Positions 27,151 through 34,969 are shown, counted from the first letter of the stretch. The stretch: DNA of 64,000 nucleotides from Chitinophaga sp. SYP-B3965 (GCF_009647655.1 NZ_WJFD01000001.1:3162001-3226000); one strand, 5' to 3'. Notes: generated by a model not told the origin, from the sequence alone. Made by a program: numbers and translations.

Positions 27151-28236
27151 TTAGTCGTTCATCACTTTGTTCTGGCGATTGATAGATTCCAGGTGCACTG
27201 CATCAAAGTATTTCAATACGAAATCTTTGGTGAGGCCCAGCTTCTCTCCTGCTCTGATAGCGCGATCCAGGATCTCGTTCCAGCGGTTGGTTTGCAGGAT
27301 GGTGATGTTGTTATCTTTCTTATACTGGCCAATGTTCTCAGCAATGTTCATACGGCGGCCTAACAGCAACAGGATCTCATCATCGATACCGTTGATCTGG
27401 TTACGCAGTTTTTCCAGCGCAGTGTTGAAATCTTTATGATCAGTACGTTCATGTCTCCAGGTAATATTATCCAGCATTTCACCGAATTTCTCAGGTGTGA
27501 TCTGTTGTTTGGCATCGCTCCATGCGTTGTCCGGATCGATGTGCGTTTCTAACATCAGACCATCATAATCCAGGTCGATCGCTTCCTGTGCAACAGCTTG
27601 CAGGATATCGCGGCGGCCGCTGATATGGCTTGGATCGCAGATCATTGGCAATTCAGGAAGACGGCGTTTCAGTTCAATAGCCAGGTGCCACATAGGCGCA
27701 TTACGGTAGTCCGTATTACCATAGCTGGAGAATCCGCGGTGGATCAAACCTACCTGCTCAATACCTGCTTTCTGGATACGCTCTACAGCACCGAGCCAGA
27801 GTTCCAGATCAGGGTTGATAGGGTTCTTCACCAATACAGGCACCTTTACACCTCTCAGTGCATCTGCTACGTCCTGTACGGAGAAAGGATTCACGGTAGT
27901 ACGGGCACCGATCCACAGAATGTCTACTCCAAAATGCAAGGCATCTTCCACTTGTTTGGCAGTAGCTACTTCTACAGCAACAGGCATACCGGTGAGCTCT
28001 TTTGCTTTTTGCAACCAGGGCAAACCTTTAGGTCCGATACCTTCAAAAGAACCGGGGCGGGTACGTGGTTTCCATATACCAGCGCGGAGTACGTCCACTT
28101 TACCGGTTTTAGCAAGCGCCAGTGCAGTAGCTAATACCTGCTCCTCCGTTTCTGCTGAGCAGGGGCCTGAGATGATCAGCGGCTTCTTATCTGAAGCCGG
28201 ATCGGCGAATTTCGTTTTTGCTAAGATCTGTTCCAT
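27151..28236 (-). CDS. aroF: Bifunctional DAHP synthase / chorismate mutase
   Basis: 361 residues. Residues about 1-260 are a type I-beta DAHP synthase: ISGPCSAETEEQV, DVLRAGIWKPRTRPGSFEG, VLVKNPINPD, HRGFSSYG, MICDPSHISGRRD. Residues 265-355 form an AroQ-type chorismate mutase (LEKLRNQINGIDDEILLLLGRRMNIAENIGQYKK...). The fusion explains why neither pheA nor tyrA here carries a mutase domain. Known Bacteroidota fusions of this kind allow feedback inhibition via the mutase domain; whether that holds here is inference. Confidence 0.95.
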   Translation of the reverse strand: MEQILAKTKFADPASDKKPLIISGPCSAETEEQVLATALALAKTGKVDVLRAGIWKPRTRPGSFEGIGPKGLPWLQKAKELTGMPVAVEVATAKQVEDALHFGVDILWIGARTTVNPFSVQDVADALRGVKVPVLVKNPINPDLELWLGAVERIQKAGIEQVGLIHRGFSSYGNTDYRNAPMWHLAIELKRRLPELPMICDPSHISGRRDILQAVAQEAIDLDYDGLMLETHIDPDNAWSDAKQQITPEKFGEMLDNITWRHERTDHKDFNTALEKLRNQINGIDDEILLLLGRRMNIAENIGQYKKDNNITILQTNRWNEILDRAIRAGEKLGLTKDFVLKYFDAVHLESINRQNKVMND

Positions 28237-28271
28237 TTTATTTGTGATGTGTTAAGTTAAAGATTTGATGG

Positions 28272-29114
28272 CTATTTTAAGATTTTCCTTATTTTATTAC
28301 TCTTCTGGATGAGCTTGTAGAACGTATCGTAATCCTCGTCCTGCAAGAGCTGTTTCATTTGTTCCAGTTGCTTGATATGTTCTTCCAGTACATCCAGCAC
28401 ATTGTGGCGGTTGTGTTTGAAGATGGGCACCCACATATCCGGGGAGCTTTTTGCCAGCCGCACAGTGGATTCAAAACCACCGCTTGCCAGTTCAAAAATG
28501 CGGCCCTGCTCTTTCTCCTTCTTTAATACTGTTAAGGCCAGTGCAAAAGATGTGATGTGTGAGATGTGAGACACGTAGGCGGTGTGCAGATCATGCTCCG
28601 TTCCATTCATGTACACGATGCGCATGCTCAGCTGGTCTACTACGGTTTCTATCAGTTCCAGTGCATCCTCGTCGCTGTTCTTCACATCGCAAAGCACCAT
28701 AGTCTTTTGTGCAAAAAGGTTGGGTATAGCTGCTTCCGGCCCGGAGTACTCCGTTCCGGCCATCGGGTGGGCCGCTACAAAACGACCGCGCTGGGGATGA
28801 CCGGAAACGAGTTCCAATATTTGTTCTTTGGTAGAACCCACGTCCATGATCACATGGGACTTCGTTATTTTATCGAGGATGGAAGGCAGCGCTTTCAGCA
28901 TGGCATCCACCGGAATAGCGAGGATGATGAGCTGACTGCGGTTCATCGCATCTTCTATATTGGAAGCTTCATCTATGATCTTTAATTCCTGCGCCCTTTT
29001 CAGGTTCGCTTCATTAAAATCCACGCCAATGATCCAGTTAGCTATTCCTTTCTCTTTTAAACTCAGCGCCAGGGACCCGCCAATTAAACCAACACCTATT
29101 ATAGTTGCGATCAT
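28272..29114 (-). CDS. tyrA: Prephenate dehydrogenase
   Basis: 280 residues. The N-terminal Rossmann motif IIGVGLIGGSLALSLKEKG binds NAD(P). HPMAGTEYSGP and HDLHTAYVSHISHITSFALA supply catalytic and substrate residues of the TyrA family. No ACT or mutase domain. The start overlaps the upstream aminotransferase stop by four bases (ATGA), consistent with translational coupling. It makes 4-hydroxyphenylpyruvate for tyrosine. Confidence 0.94.
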   Translation of the reverse strand: MIATIIGVGLIGGSLALSLKEKGIANWIIGVDFNEANLKRAQELKIIDEASNIEDAMNRSQLIILAIPVDAMLKALPSILDKITKSHVIMDVGSTKEQILELVSGHPQRGRFVAAHPMAGTEYSGPEAAIPNLFAQKTMVLCDVKNSDEDALELIETVVDQLSMRIVYMNGTEHDLHTAYVSHISHITSFALALTVLKKEKEQGRIFELASGGFESTVRLAKSSPDMWVPIFKHNRHNVLDVLEEHIKQLEQMKQLLQDEDYDTFYKLIQKSNKIRKILK

Positions 29115-30295
29115 ATTTTAGCAGTTTGGGGTTCCCGGATAGTTTGTTTTACGCGTTCAATGGCTTCAGCAAATACCTGCTCATCCCTGCAAAGGCTTAC
29201 TCTTATATACCCGTTGCCGTTAGTACCGAAGATACCGCCGGGGGTAATGAATACACGTGCCTGCTGTAATACTTCATCACTTACGGCAAAACCGTCCTTG
29301 TAACCGGCAGGGATCTTTGCCCACACGAACATGCCTACCTGTGCAGGATCAAAGCTGGCACCCAGCAGGTTGAGCAGTTCAAATACTTTCTTACGGCGTC
29401 CGCTGTAGATGGTATTTAATTCCGCGTACCATTCAGGCCCCAGTTCCAGGGCTGCCACGGCAGCCATTTGTACCGGCTGGAACATACCTGAATCCATATT
29501 GCTTTTGAAGCGTAACACTTCATTCAGGATCTCTGCTTTGCCTACCAGCATCCCTACACGCCAGCCGGCCATATTGCCGCTTTTGCTAAGGGAATTCAGC
29601 TCCAGCGCTACATCCATGGCACCCGGCGTAGCCATGAGGCTGGCGGGTTTGTCATTCAGGATGAAGCTGTATGGATTATCATGGCAAAGCAGGATGTTAT
29701 GTTTTTTCGCAAAGGCTACCAATGCGCTAAAAGTATTTTCTTTTGCTTCTGCACCGGTGGGCATATGCGGGTAGTTCACCCACATCAGTTTTACTTTGCT
29801 CAGGTCCCGCGCTTCCAAAGCAGCCAGGTCCGGCTGCCAGTTGTTGGCATCTTCTAAAGCATAAGTAACCGGCGTAGCGCCACTCAGTTGAACGGCAGAA
29901 CGGTAAGTAGGATAACCGGGATCAGGGATCAGGGCTTCGTCTCCCTCCTGCAGGAAGGTCATACAGATGTGCATGATACCTTCTTTGGAACCGATCAGCG
30001 GTAGTACTTCCGTATCCGGGTTGAGGGGAACGTTGTAGAACCGGCCGTACCAGTTAGCAATAGCCTGCCGTAATGCGGGAATTCCTTTATACCCCTGGTA
30101 AGCATGGGTATTAGGTTTAGCAGCATGCTCATTCAGAGCCGCTACCACAGAGGGATGCGGAGGAAGGTCCGGACTTCCGATACCCAGGTTGATCACGTTG
30201 GCGCCCGCTTTATTCATCTCATCGATCTCGCGGAGCTTCCGTGAAAAGTAGTATTCCTCGGTGTGTTGCAATCTTTTAGCTACGGATGGTTGCAT
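29111..30295 (-). CDS. PLP-dependent class I aminotransferase, probably aromatic
   Basis: 394 residues, fold type I. It has INLGIGSPDLPPHPSV, DPGYPTYRSAVQLSGA, the DNPYSF aspartate motif and the PLP lysine in ELNSLSKSGNMAGWRVG. Similar sequences are annotated as LL-diaminopimelate or aspartate aminotransferases. Its place between pheA and tyrA indicates it transaminates phenylpyruvate and 4-hydroxyphenylpyruvate (inference). The gap to pheA is 26 bases. Confidence 0.9.
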   Translation of the reverse strand: MQPSVAKRLQHTEEYYFSRKLREIDEMNKAGANVINLGIGSPDLPPHPSVVAALNEHAAKPNTHAYQGYKGIPALRQAIANWYGRFYNVPLNPDTEVLPLIGSKEGIMHICMTFLQEGDEALIPDPGYPTYRSAVQLSGATPVTYALEDANNWQPDLAALEARDLSKVKLMWVNYPHMPTGAEAKENTFSALVAFAKKHNILLCHDNPYSFILNDKPASLMATPGAMDVALELNSLSKSGNMAGWRVGMLVGKAEILNEVLRFKSNMDSGMFQPVQMAAVAALELGPEWYAELNTIYSGRRKKVFELLNLLGASFDPAQVGMFVWAKIPAGYKDGFAVSDEVLQQARVFITPGGIFGTNGNGYIRVSLCRDEQVFAEAIERVKQTIREPQTAKI

Positions 30296-30321
30296 TGGTT
30301 TTTAATTATATCTTATCTGGT

Positions 30322-31149
30322 CTAGGCGTGCGTGTTACCTTTCTTATAAATGCCCAACACCGTGAGGTGTTCTGTGAGCGGTGTGATCTCTTTCAGCGCC
30401 AGGTTAAAGTGTTCCAGCGAATCAAATTCCATGTCCGCATGAAAATAATAATTCCACTCTTTAGCCGGTATAGGAAAACTCTGGATCTTACTCAAATTGA
30501 TACCTTCAGCTGCTACTCTTGTCAGTACTTTTGCCAGGCTTCCCCGCTCGTGAGAAGTTTGGAAATATACGGAAGATTTATTTGCATCCGCAGGTGCTTC
30601 CACCGCATCTTTTGAAATAGCCAGGAAACGGGTATAGTTATTCTTAGCCGTGTGGATGTTTGGAGCAATGATATCCAGTTCAAAGATCTCTGCTGCCAGC
30701 TTGCCTGCAATGGCTGCTGTGGATTTCAATTTCTTCTGGCGCACATGTTTTGCGCTGAGGGCGGTATCCTCTGTTTCCACCAGTTTAATGTGGGGATGTT
30801 TTTCCAGGAAGGCCGTACACTGCAGCAAAGCCATCGGATGCGAATGTACTTCTTTGATGTCATCGATCGTTTGGCCGGGCAAAACCATCAGGTGTTGATT
30901 GATCTGCAGGTATACCTCTCCTATTACATGGAGGCCGTTATTTTTCAACAGGCTGTAGTTAGGCAGGATGCTGCCGGCGATTGAATTTTCAATGGCCATG
31001 AGCCCTGCATCCACCACGTTGCCCTGCTTCACTTTCCGTACCAGTTCGGAAAAAGAGCCGCATGCTTCAATAGATATCTGTTTACCGAAATAATTCCTTG
31101 CGGCAACCTGGTGAAAACTTCCTTCAAATCCCTGAATAGCTATGTGCAT
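30322..31149 (-). CDS. pheA: Prephenate dehydratase
   Basis: 275 residues. The periplasmic-binding-like catalytic part (1-185) has IQGFEGSFHQVAARNYF, AGLMAIENSIAGSI and the TRF motif in NNYTRFLAIS. The C-terminal ACT domain (about 195-270, VYFQTSHERGSLAKVLTRVAAEGINLSKIQSFPI) includes the ESRP-like feedback region. It is the first structural gene of the operon, about 25-30 bases after the second attenuator terminator, so it is the gene most directly governed by the Phe-rich leader. Confidence 0.95.
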   Translation of the reverse strand: MHIAIQGFEGSFHQVAARNYFGKQISIEACGSFSELVRKVKQGNVVDAGLMAIENSIAGSILPNYSLLKNNGLHVIGEVYLQINQHLMVLPGQTIDDIKEVHSHPMALLQCTAFLEKHPHIKLVETEDTALSAKHVRQKKLKSTAAIAGKLAAEIFELDIIAPNIHTAKNNYTRFLAISKDAVEAPADANKSSVYFQTSHERGSLAKVLTRVAAEGINLSKIQSFPIPAKEWNYYFHADMEFDSLEHFNLALKEITPLTEHLTVLGIYKKGNTHA

Positions 31150-31177
31150 AAAAATTGAGTTCGTATAGTTGAATAAA

Positions 31178-31205
31178 AAAGGGGCCCCCTGAGCAGGGCC
31201 CCTTT
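31178..31205 (-). terminator. Attenuator terminator 2, in front of pheA
   Basis: On the minus strand AAAGGGGCCC (31205-31196) pairs perfectly with GGGCCCCTTT (31187-31178) around an 8-base loop, followed by a U run (plus-strand A at 31175-31180). The 5' arm and adjacent bases (31192-31205) can instead pair over 14 bases, one G-U, with 31237-31250 at the end of the leader ORF. So terminator and antiterminator are mutually exclusive. Confidence 0.88.
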
Positions 31206-31231
31206 ATTTGTAAGTTTATGATAAACCGTTG

Positions 31232-31306
31232 TTACAAAAGAGGCCCTGCTTCTTCTCCGTAAAAGAAAAAGTAAAAGAAATACAGGCTAAAGCTCTTTTG
31301 TGACAT
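31232..31306 (-). CDS. Phe-rich leader peptide 2 of the aromatic operon
   Basis: A 24-codon ORF, too short for usual gene calling: M S Q K S F S L, then YFFYFFFY, then GEEAGPLL and stop TAA at 31232-31234. Six of 24 residues are Phe and three Tyr, with the run at codons 9-16. Its last codons lie in the antiterminator segment (31237-31250), so a ribosome that reaches the stop would block antitermination while one stalled at the Phe codons would not. Codons 2-5 (31293-31301) can pair with 31234-31242, a 9-bp protector helix available in the absence of translation. The architecture is that of pheL-type attenuation. Confidence 0.85.
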   Translation of the reverse strand: MSQKSFSLYFFYFFFYGEEAGPLL

Positions 31307-31341
31307 ATAATTGATCGTTTATCAGGTTTCATTGTAAATAG

Positions 31342-31369
31342 AAAGGCCCCCTTTACCAGGAGGCCCTTT
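31342..31369 (-). terminator. Attenuator terminator 1 of the aromatic operon
   Basis: On the minus strand AAAGGGCCTCC (31369-31359) pairs with GGGGGCCTTT (31351-31342), with one bulged G and one G-U, loop 7 bases. The U run after it is weak (CTATTTAC). The 5' arm/loop bases 31354-31361 can pair perfectly over 8 bases with 31414-31421 at the end of leader 1. Being imperfect and with a poor U tract, it may be leaky. Confidence 0.65.
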
Positions 31370-31409
31370 TGTTAGTTTATATTTTTTAGCATACTAGCAA
31401 ACGAACCTC

Positions 31410-31469
31410 CTATTCCTGGTACCAGAAAAAGTAAAAACCGTAAAAGTAACCAAAGGTGCGTTGTTGCAT
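31410..31469 (-). CDS. Phe/Tyr/Trp leader peptide 1 of the aromatic operon
   Basis: A 19-residue ORF, MQQRTFGYFYGFYFFWYQE, with stop TAG at 31410-31412. Ten of 19 residues are aromatic (5 Phe, 4 Tyr, 1 Trp) and all fall at codons 6-17. It begins about 28 bases after a full-consensus promoter and is followed 41 bases later by terminator 1. Codons 17-19 carry the antiterminator segment (31414-31421). The mix of all three aromatic codons suggests a general aromatic shortage sensor (inference). Confidence 0.85.
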   Translation of the reverse strand: MQQRTFGYFYGFYFFWYQE

Positions 31470-31496
31470 TGCTGTTTATTTGCTTGTTTGATTGTA

Positions 31497-31527
31497 CAAA
31501 AGTAATTCAGGATTTCAATTTCTCAAA
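31497..31527 (-). promoter_or_regulatory. Aromatic operon promoter
   Basis: On the minus strand -33 TTTG (31527-31524), a 19-base spacer and -7 TACTTTTG (31504-31497) fit the Bacteroidota consensus exactly. No second promoter was found between the two leaders, so both attenuators appear to be on one transcript. The remaining gap to 31671 shows nothing else. Confidence 0.75.
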
Positions 31528-31671
31528 CAGGGAGCGTAAAATATACATACTGTCTAATAAATCATCTATTTCCATTGAAATTATCTAAAAACCTTCCTAA
31601 AATCATCTTATCCGAATAGCAAAAGGCCTTTTTCCCTGCTATAGCAAGTATTTATAAGATGTGTTAAAAAT

Positions 31672-31699
31672 AAAAAAGCCCCCTGTTTGCACAGGAGGC
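31672..31699 (-). terminator. Terminator of the small lipoprotein gene
   Basis: On the minus strand GCCTCCTGT (31699-31691) pairs with ACAGGGGGC (31686-31678) with one G-U, loop 4, then six U (plus-strand A 31672-31677). The G-U makes it work only in this direction. Confidence 0.8.
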
Positions 31700-31732
31700 C
31701 GGATTAATATCCTTTATATTGCTTGCCGATAA

Positions 31733-31948
31733 TTAGTGTTTAACAGCAGAATCAATCTTCTGAGAAGCTGAATCAATAACAGCGTTAGCTGAATCGATAG
31801 TAGCAGAAGCAGTAGAATCTACAGTAGCAGGTACTGCGTTGATAGCGCTATCCAAAGATGCAGAATCACCTTTGTTTTCAGTGCCAGCATTGTTACAAGC
31901 AGCTACGAACAGACCCAGGGCGAGAGCTAAGAAACCGATTTTTTTCAT
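31733..31948 (-). CDS. Small lipoprotein with DSA repeats
   Basis: 71 residues. A lipoprotein signal peptide (MKKIGFLALALGLFVAAC) has the lipobox VAAC with Cys18 as the lipid attachment site. The mature part is low-complexity and acidic: short repeats of the form x-DSA/IDSA (SLDSAINAV, TIDSANAVIDSASQKIDSAVKH). It has a terminator of its own and diverges from the sigma factor gene. No function is known; a small outer-membrane or periplasmic spacer protein is a guess. Confidence 0.82.
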   Translation of the reverse strand: MKKIGFLALALGLFVAACNNAGTENKGDSASLDSAINAVPATVDSTASATIDSANAVIDSASQKIDSAVKH

Positions 31949-32081
31949 GACTAGTGTTTTTTAAGGTTTTTTGAAATGAGATTTACAGTTTATACCGGAA
32001 AGAGATAAAAGGTAACCCGTTCTTTAAAAAAATATTTTTTCGGTACTTTGGGTTACTAAAAGGCGTTAATCGTATTAATAA

Positions 32082-32645
32082 GTGAATAATCTTTTGAACA
32101 TAGAACGGGATCAGGAATTACTGCAAGGGCTCGCCATGAATGACGACAAGTCATTGGAAACCATCTATTTAGATAATTTCCCCATGGTAGCCAAGATGAT
32201 ATTGCAGAATAACGGATCAGAGGACGATGCCAAGGATATCTTCCAGGAAGCGATGATTGTGCTATATGAAAAGGTGCAGGAGGGGAATTTTATACTGTCC
32301 TCCCGCTTAAAAACCTTCCTGTATGCTGTCTGCCGGCGGTTATGGCTCAAAAAATTACAGGGGAACGCTTTAAACGGGCCCATTTACGAGGATCTGGAAG
32401 AACCCCCCCCCGTAGAGGAAACCCTGGAAGCGCAGGAAGAAAAAGACCTCCTTTTTAGTAAGATGGAAGCATCTATGGGAAAGATCGGGGAACCTTGCAA
32501 AACCATCCTGGAAGATTATTACATCCATCGTAAGAGCATGCTGGAAATTGCGGATCGCTTTGGTTACACCAACGCAGAGAACGCCAAGAACCAGAAATAT
32601 AAGTGCCTTATGCGCCTGAAGAAATTATTCTTTGCACAAAAATAA
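32082..32645 (+). CDS. ECF-type sigma-70 factor
   Basis: 187 residues, starting with GTG at 32082; the first ATG (32136) would remove the first 18 residues. Region 2 is SLETIYLDNFPMVAKMILQNNGSEDDAKDIFQEAMIVLYEKV. Region 4 is EPCKTILEDYYIHRKSMLEIADRFGYTNAENAKNQKYKCLMRLKKLF. It belongs to the Bacteroidota-type ECF sigma factors without extra domains. The gene after it, 26 bases downstream, encodes a membrane protein with an anti-sigma-like N-terminus, so the two are likely one regulatory unit. The regulon is not visible here. Confidence 0.9.
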   Translation: MNNLLNIERDQELLQGLAMNDDKSLETIYLDNFPMVAKMILQNNGSEDDAKDIFQEAMIVLYEKVQEGNFILSSRLKTFLYAVCRRLWLKKLQGNALNGPIYEDLEEPPPVEETLEAQEEKDLLFSKMEASMGKIGEPCKTILEDYYIHRKSMLEIADRFGYTNAENAKNQKYKCLMRLKKLFFAQK

Positions 32646-32671
32646 ATAAATAGGCCCCCAGGGCTACTGTG

Positions 32672-33742
32672 ATGAACGATATACATCTGATACAAGAAAT
32701 AGAGCGCTATCTGGATGGCGAAATGAGTGCCCCCGAAAGGGAGGCATTCGACGTCCTCCGTCGTAGTGATTCCAATATAGACCGGCAGGTGACTGAACAC
32801 CAACTGCTGTTACAACAGTTCAGGGCCAATGGCCAGCGGAAAGAGTTACTGCGCAAAATGGAAGCCATTCACGCCCAGATCCCTGCCATTGCCAAACCAG
32901 CCACACCTGTTGTGAAGATGCGCAGCAAGCGCACCTGGCTCAATCTGGCCGCTGCAGCCTGCATAGCACTGCTTACCTCACTGGGTACCATTGCTGTTAT
33001 GCAAAAAGCAGCCAAAAACTCTTCCACCGCTCAATACGAAGATGTAAGAAGGGTATTGAATAATATCCAGCGTTCCCAGAACGCCCTTAAAAGCGATATC
33101 AATATCATTAAGAAGGCTCCCATTAACCCGGGTACTTTTGGCGGCACCTGCTTTGCCATCTCCCGGAGCGGCTATATGGTCACCAATTATCATGTAATTG
33201 CCGGGGCAGACTCCATTTATATACAAAACAACAAAGGCGAAGCATTTAAAGCTGTCAGTGTGTTCGAAGATGTGTCCAGCGATCTGGCTGTTCTCCGTAT
33301 TGCTGATTCAGGTTTCCGTTCCGCTTCTTTACCTTACTCCCTCAAACAACTGCCTATCCTCCCCGGTGAAGAAGTATTCACCATGGGTTTCCCCCGCGAC
33401 GAGATCGTTTACGGAAAAGGATATATCAGCGCGAAAACAGGCTTTAACGGAGATACCCTGGCCTACCAGGTATCCATACAGGTTGATCCAGGTAACAGCG
33501 GCGCCCCCCTGTTAGATAATAATGGAGAAGTGATCGGTATCATTACCGGTAAACAATCTTCTTCAGATGGTATTGCCTTTGCCGTTAAATCCGGCCACCT
33601 GAAACGTTTACTGGATGAATTACCTAAGGATAAATTCTCCCGTAAAGACCTGAAACAACAAAATCAGCTGAATGGACTGAACCGTGTGGAACAGCTGAAG
33701 AAACTCGAAGAGTTTGTGTATATGGTGAAGGTGTACAACTAA
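32672..33742 (+). CDS. Anti-sigma-like domain, TM helix and trypsin-like (S1C) protease in one protein
   Basis: 356 residues from ATG 32672. Residues 1-70 look like the cytoplasmic part of an anti-sigma factor (IERYLDGEMSAPEREAFDVLRRS...RQVTEHQLLLQQFR). A positively charged stretch (KMRSKR) precedes one TM helix (about 89-110), so the rest faces the periplasm. The protease domain has a complete triad: His174 (TNYHVIAG), Asp204 (SSDLAVLRI) and Ser276 (VDPGNSGAPLL). No PDZ domain follows. It directly follows the sigma gene, which supports a role in holding and releasing that factor (inference). Confidence 0.85.
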   Translation: MNDIHLIQEIERYLDGEMSAPEREAFDVLRRSDSNIDRQVTEHQLLLQQFRANGQRKELLRKMEAIHAQIPAIAKPATPVVKMRSKRTWLNLAAAACIALLTSLGTIAVMQKAAKNSSTAQYEDVRRVLNNIQRSQNALKSDINIIKKAPINPGTFGGTCFAISRSGYMVTNYHVIAGADSIYIQNNKGEAFKAVSVFEDVSSDLAVLRIADSGFRSASLPYSLKQLPILPGEEVFTMGFPRDEIVYGKGYISAKTGFNGDTLAYQVSIQVDPGNSGAPLLDNNGEVIGIITGKQSSSDGIAFAVKSGHLKRLLDELPKDKFSRKDLKQQNQLNGLNRVEQLKKLEEFVYMVKVYN

Positions 33743-33762
33743 GCGAATTAGAAATGAAAAAT

Positions 33763-33798
33763 AAAAGGAAGAGCTGGAGTGATCCGGCTCTTCCTTTT
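33763..33798. terminator. Bidirectional terminator
   Basis: AAAAGGAAGAGCTGG (33763-33777) pairs with CCGGCTCTTCCTTTT (33784-33798), 15 pairs with one mismatch or G-U, loop 6, T run to 33800. It closes the sigma/protease unit and the converging gene at 33819. Confidence 0.85.
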
Positions 33799-33818
33799 TT
33801 ATATAAGTTGCGGTGCTT

Positions 33819-34589
33819 TTATTGCTCTTCCTTCAGGGTGGCCTTTGGATCTTTCCGCCAGAGTTTCACCCGTTCTGATATCCAGTAGATCAGTGTTTCA
33901 TTACTCATGGTGCGTAACGTATTATGGGAAGGCGTGTATTTATAGACGAACTGCAACAGGGAATCGCCTGTTAAACCCGTCACCTTACTCACAAAAGCTT
34001 TGGAATAACGGTAATCTATATAGGATTGCTCATTATAGTCTTCATAGAGCTTCTTGAACTTACGGAGGTCCTTCTCTTTTTGGGAATACCTGGAGAAGGG
34101 GCTGAAAACAAGGCCAAAACCTCCCTGCCCTCTTTTGGATTTATCTACCAGGCTGCGATTATCTGTTTCCAGGAAAGGTTTGAATTCCTCCGCACGCGAG
34201 ATAGAGTCCAGCTGATAGGGATTCCATTTGCCGGATATATCCACGCCGGGCAGGAAACGCTCCTGCTCGCGCAGGCGCACATCATGCGTTTCTGATCCGG
34301 CATAATTGGTCACCGTGAAACTATCAGAAACATACCCGATGAAGGATACAATAATGACGTCTCCCTTCCGGGCACTAATGCGGTAATACCCCCCGTTATC
34401 AGAAAACACCTTTGCATTGGTGTTTTGATTACGAACGGTGGCCGGGTATAATGTCAGCTTTTTTATCGGATCGGTGATCTGACCACGCACCATAACGGGC
34501 GTTTCAGATTGCGCAAATACTTTGCGGGGAAGGCCTCCTGCTATGAGGCAGGCTATTATCGGAACTAAGAACAGTCTACAGGATTTCAT
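33819..34589 (-). CDS. Exported protein with CarboxypepD_reg-like domain
   Basis: 256 residues. A signal peptide (to about residue 26, VFAQ) precedes a beta-sandwich: VMVRGQITDPIKKLTLYPATVRNQNTNAKVFSDNGGYYRISARKGDVIIVSFIGYVSDSFTV. The C-terminal 140 residues are charged and helical (SRYSQKEKDLRKFKKLYEDYNEQSYIDYRYSKAFVSKVTGLTGDSL). This arrangement is frequent in Bacteroidota secreted or outer-membrane proteins of unknown function. No partner is evident. Confidence 0.78.
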   Translation of the reverse strand: MKSCRLFLVPIIACLIAGGLPRKVFAQSETPVMVRGQITDPIKKLTLYPATVRNQNTNAKVFSDNGGYYRISARKGDVIIVSFIGYVSDSFTVTNYAGSETHDVRLREQERFLPGVDISGKWNPYQLDSISRAEEFKPFLETDNRSLVDKSKRGQGGFGLVFSPFSRYSQKEKDLRKFKKLYEDYNEQSYIDYRYSKAFVSKVTGLTGDSLLQFVYKYTPSHNTLRTMSNETLIYWISERVKLWRKDPKATLKEEQ

Positions 34590-34698
34590 ATAACTATTAA
34601 CAATTATGCACCAAAATAGTTAAGTATTACCCCGTAATTATGCAATGCGCTGTTAAATGTATCCTAAAATGCCGTTGTCGGCCTGTTGCCGGTTCTTT

Positions 34699-34884
34699 TT
34701 ACAAGGAACGGATCAGATTGATCACCTCATCCCGGGTTTTACCGAGCCTGATCTGGATCTGACCAATGAGCCGGTCATCTTTACCCTGCTCGTAGAACAA
34801 GTCTGTATCGGAAAGATCAACAAACATGCTTTTCAACTTTTCCTTGATCTCATTCCACCTGTCCTTGATCATTAAGATGTCCAT
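34699..34884 (-). CDS. CsbD-family small protein
   Basis: 61 residues, with the family pattern RWNEIKEKLKSMF...DLFYEQGKDDRLIGQIQIRLGKTRDEVINLI. CsbD-like proteins are small helical stress-associated proteins of unknown action. The gap before it to 34589 and after it to 34969 shows no further gene. Confidence 0.8.
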   Translation of the reverse strand: MDILMIKDRWNEIKEKLKSMFVDLSDTDLFYEQGKDDRLIGQIQIRLGKTRDEVINLIRSL

Positions 34885-34969
34885 ATCACAATGATTTAAA
34901 TGTTAGATAATAAAGGGACAGGTAATGAAATCCAAAGTTTGTGCCAAATGAGAGAGATGGGCCATGGTG

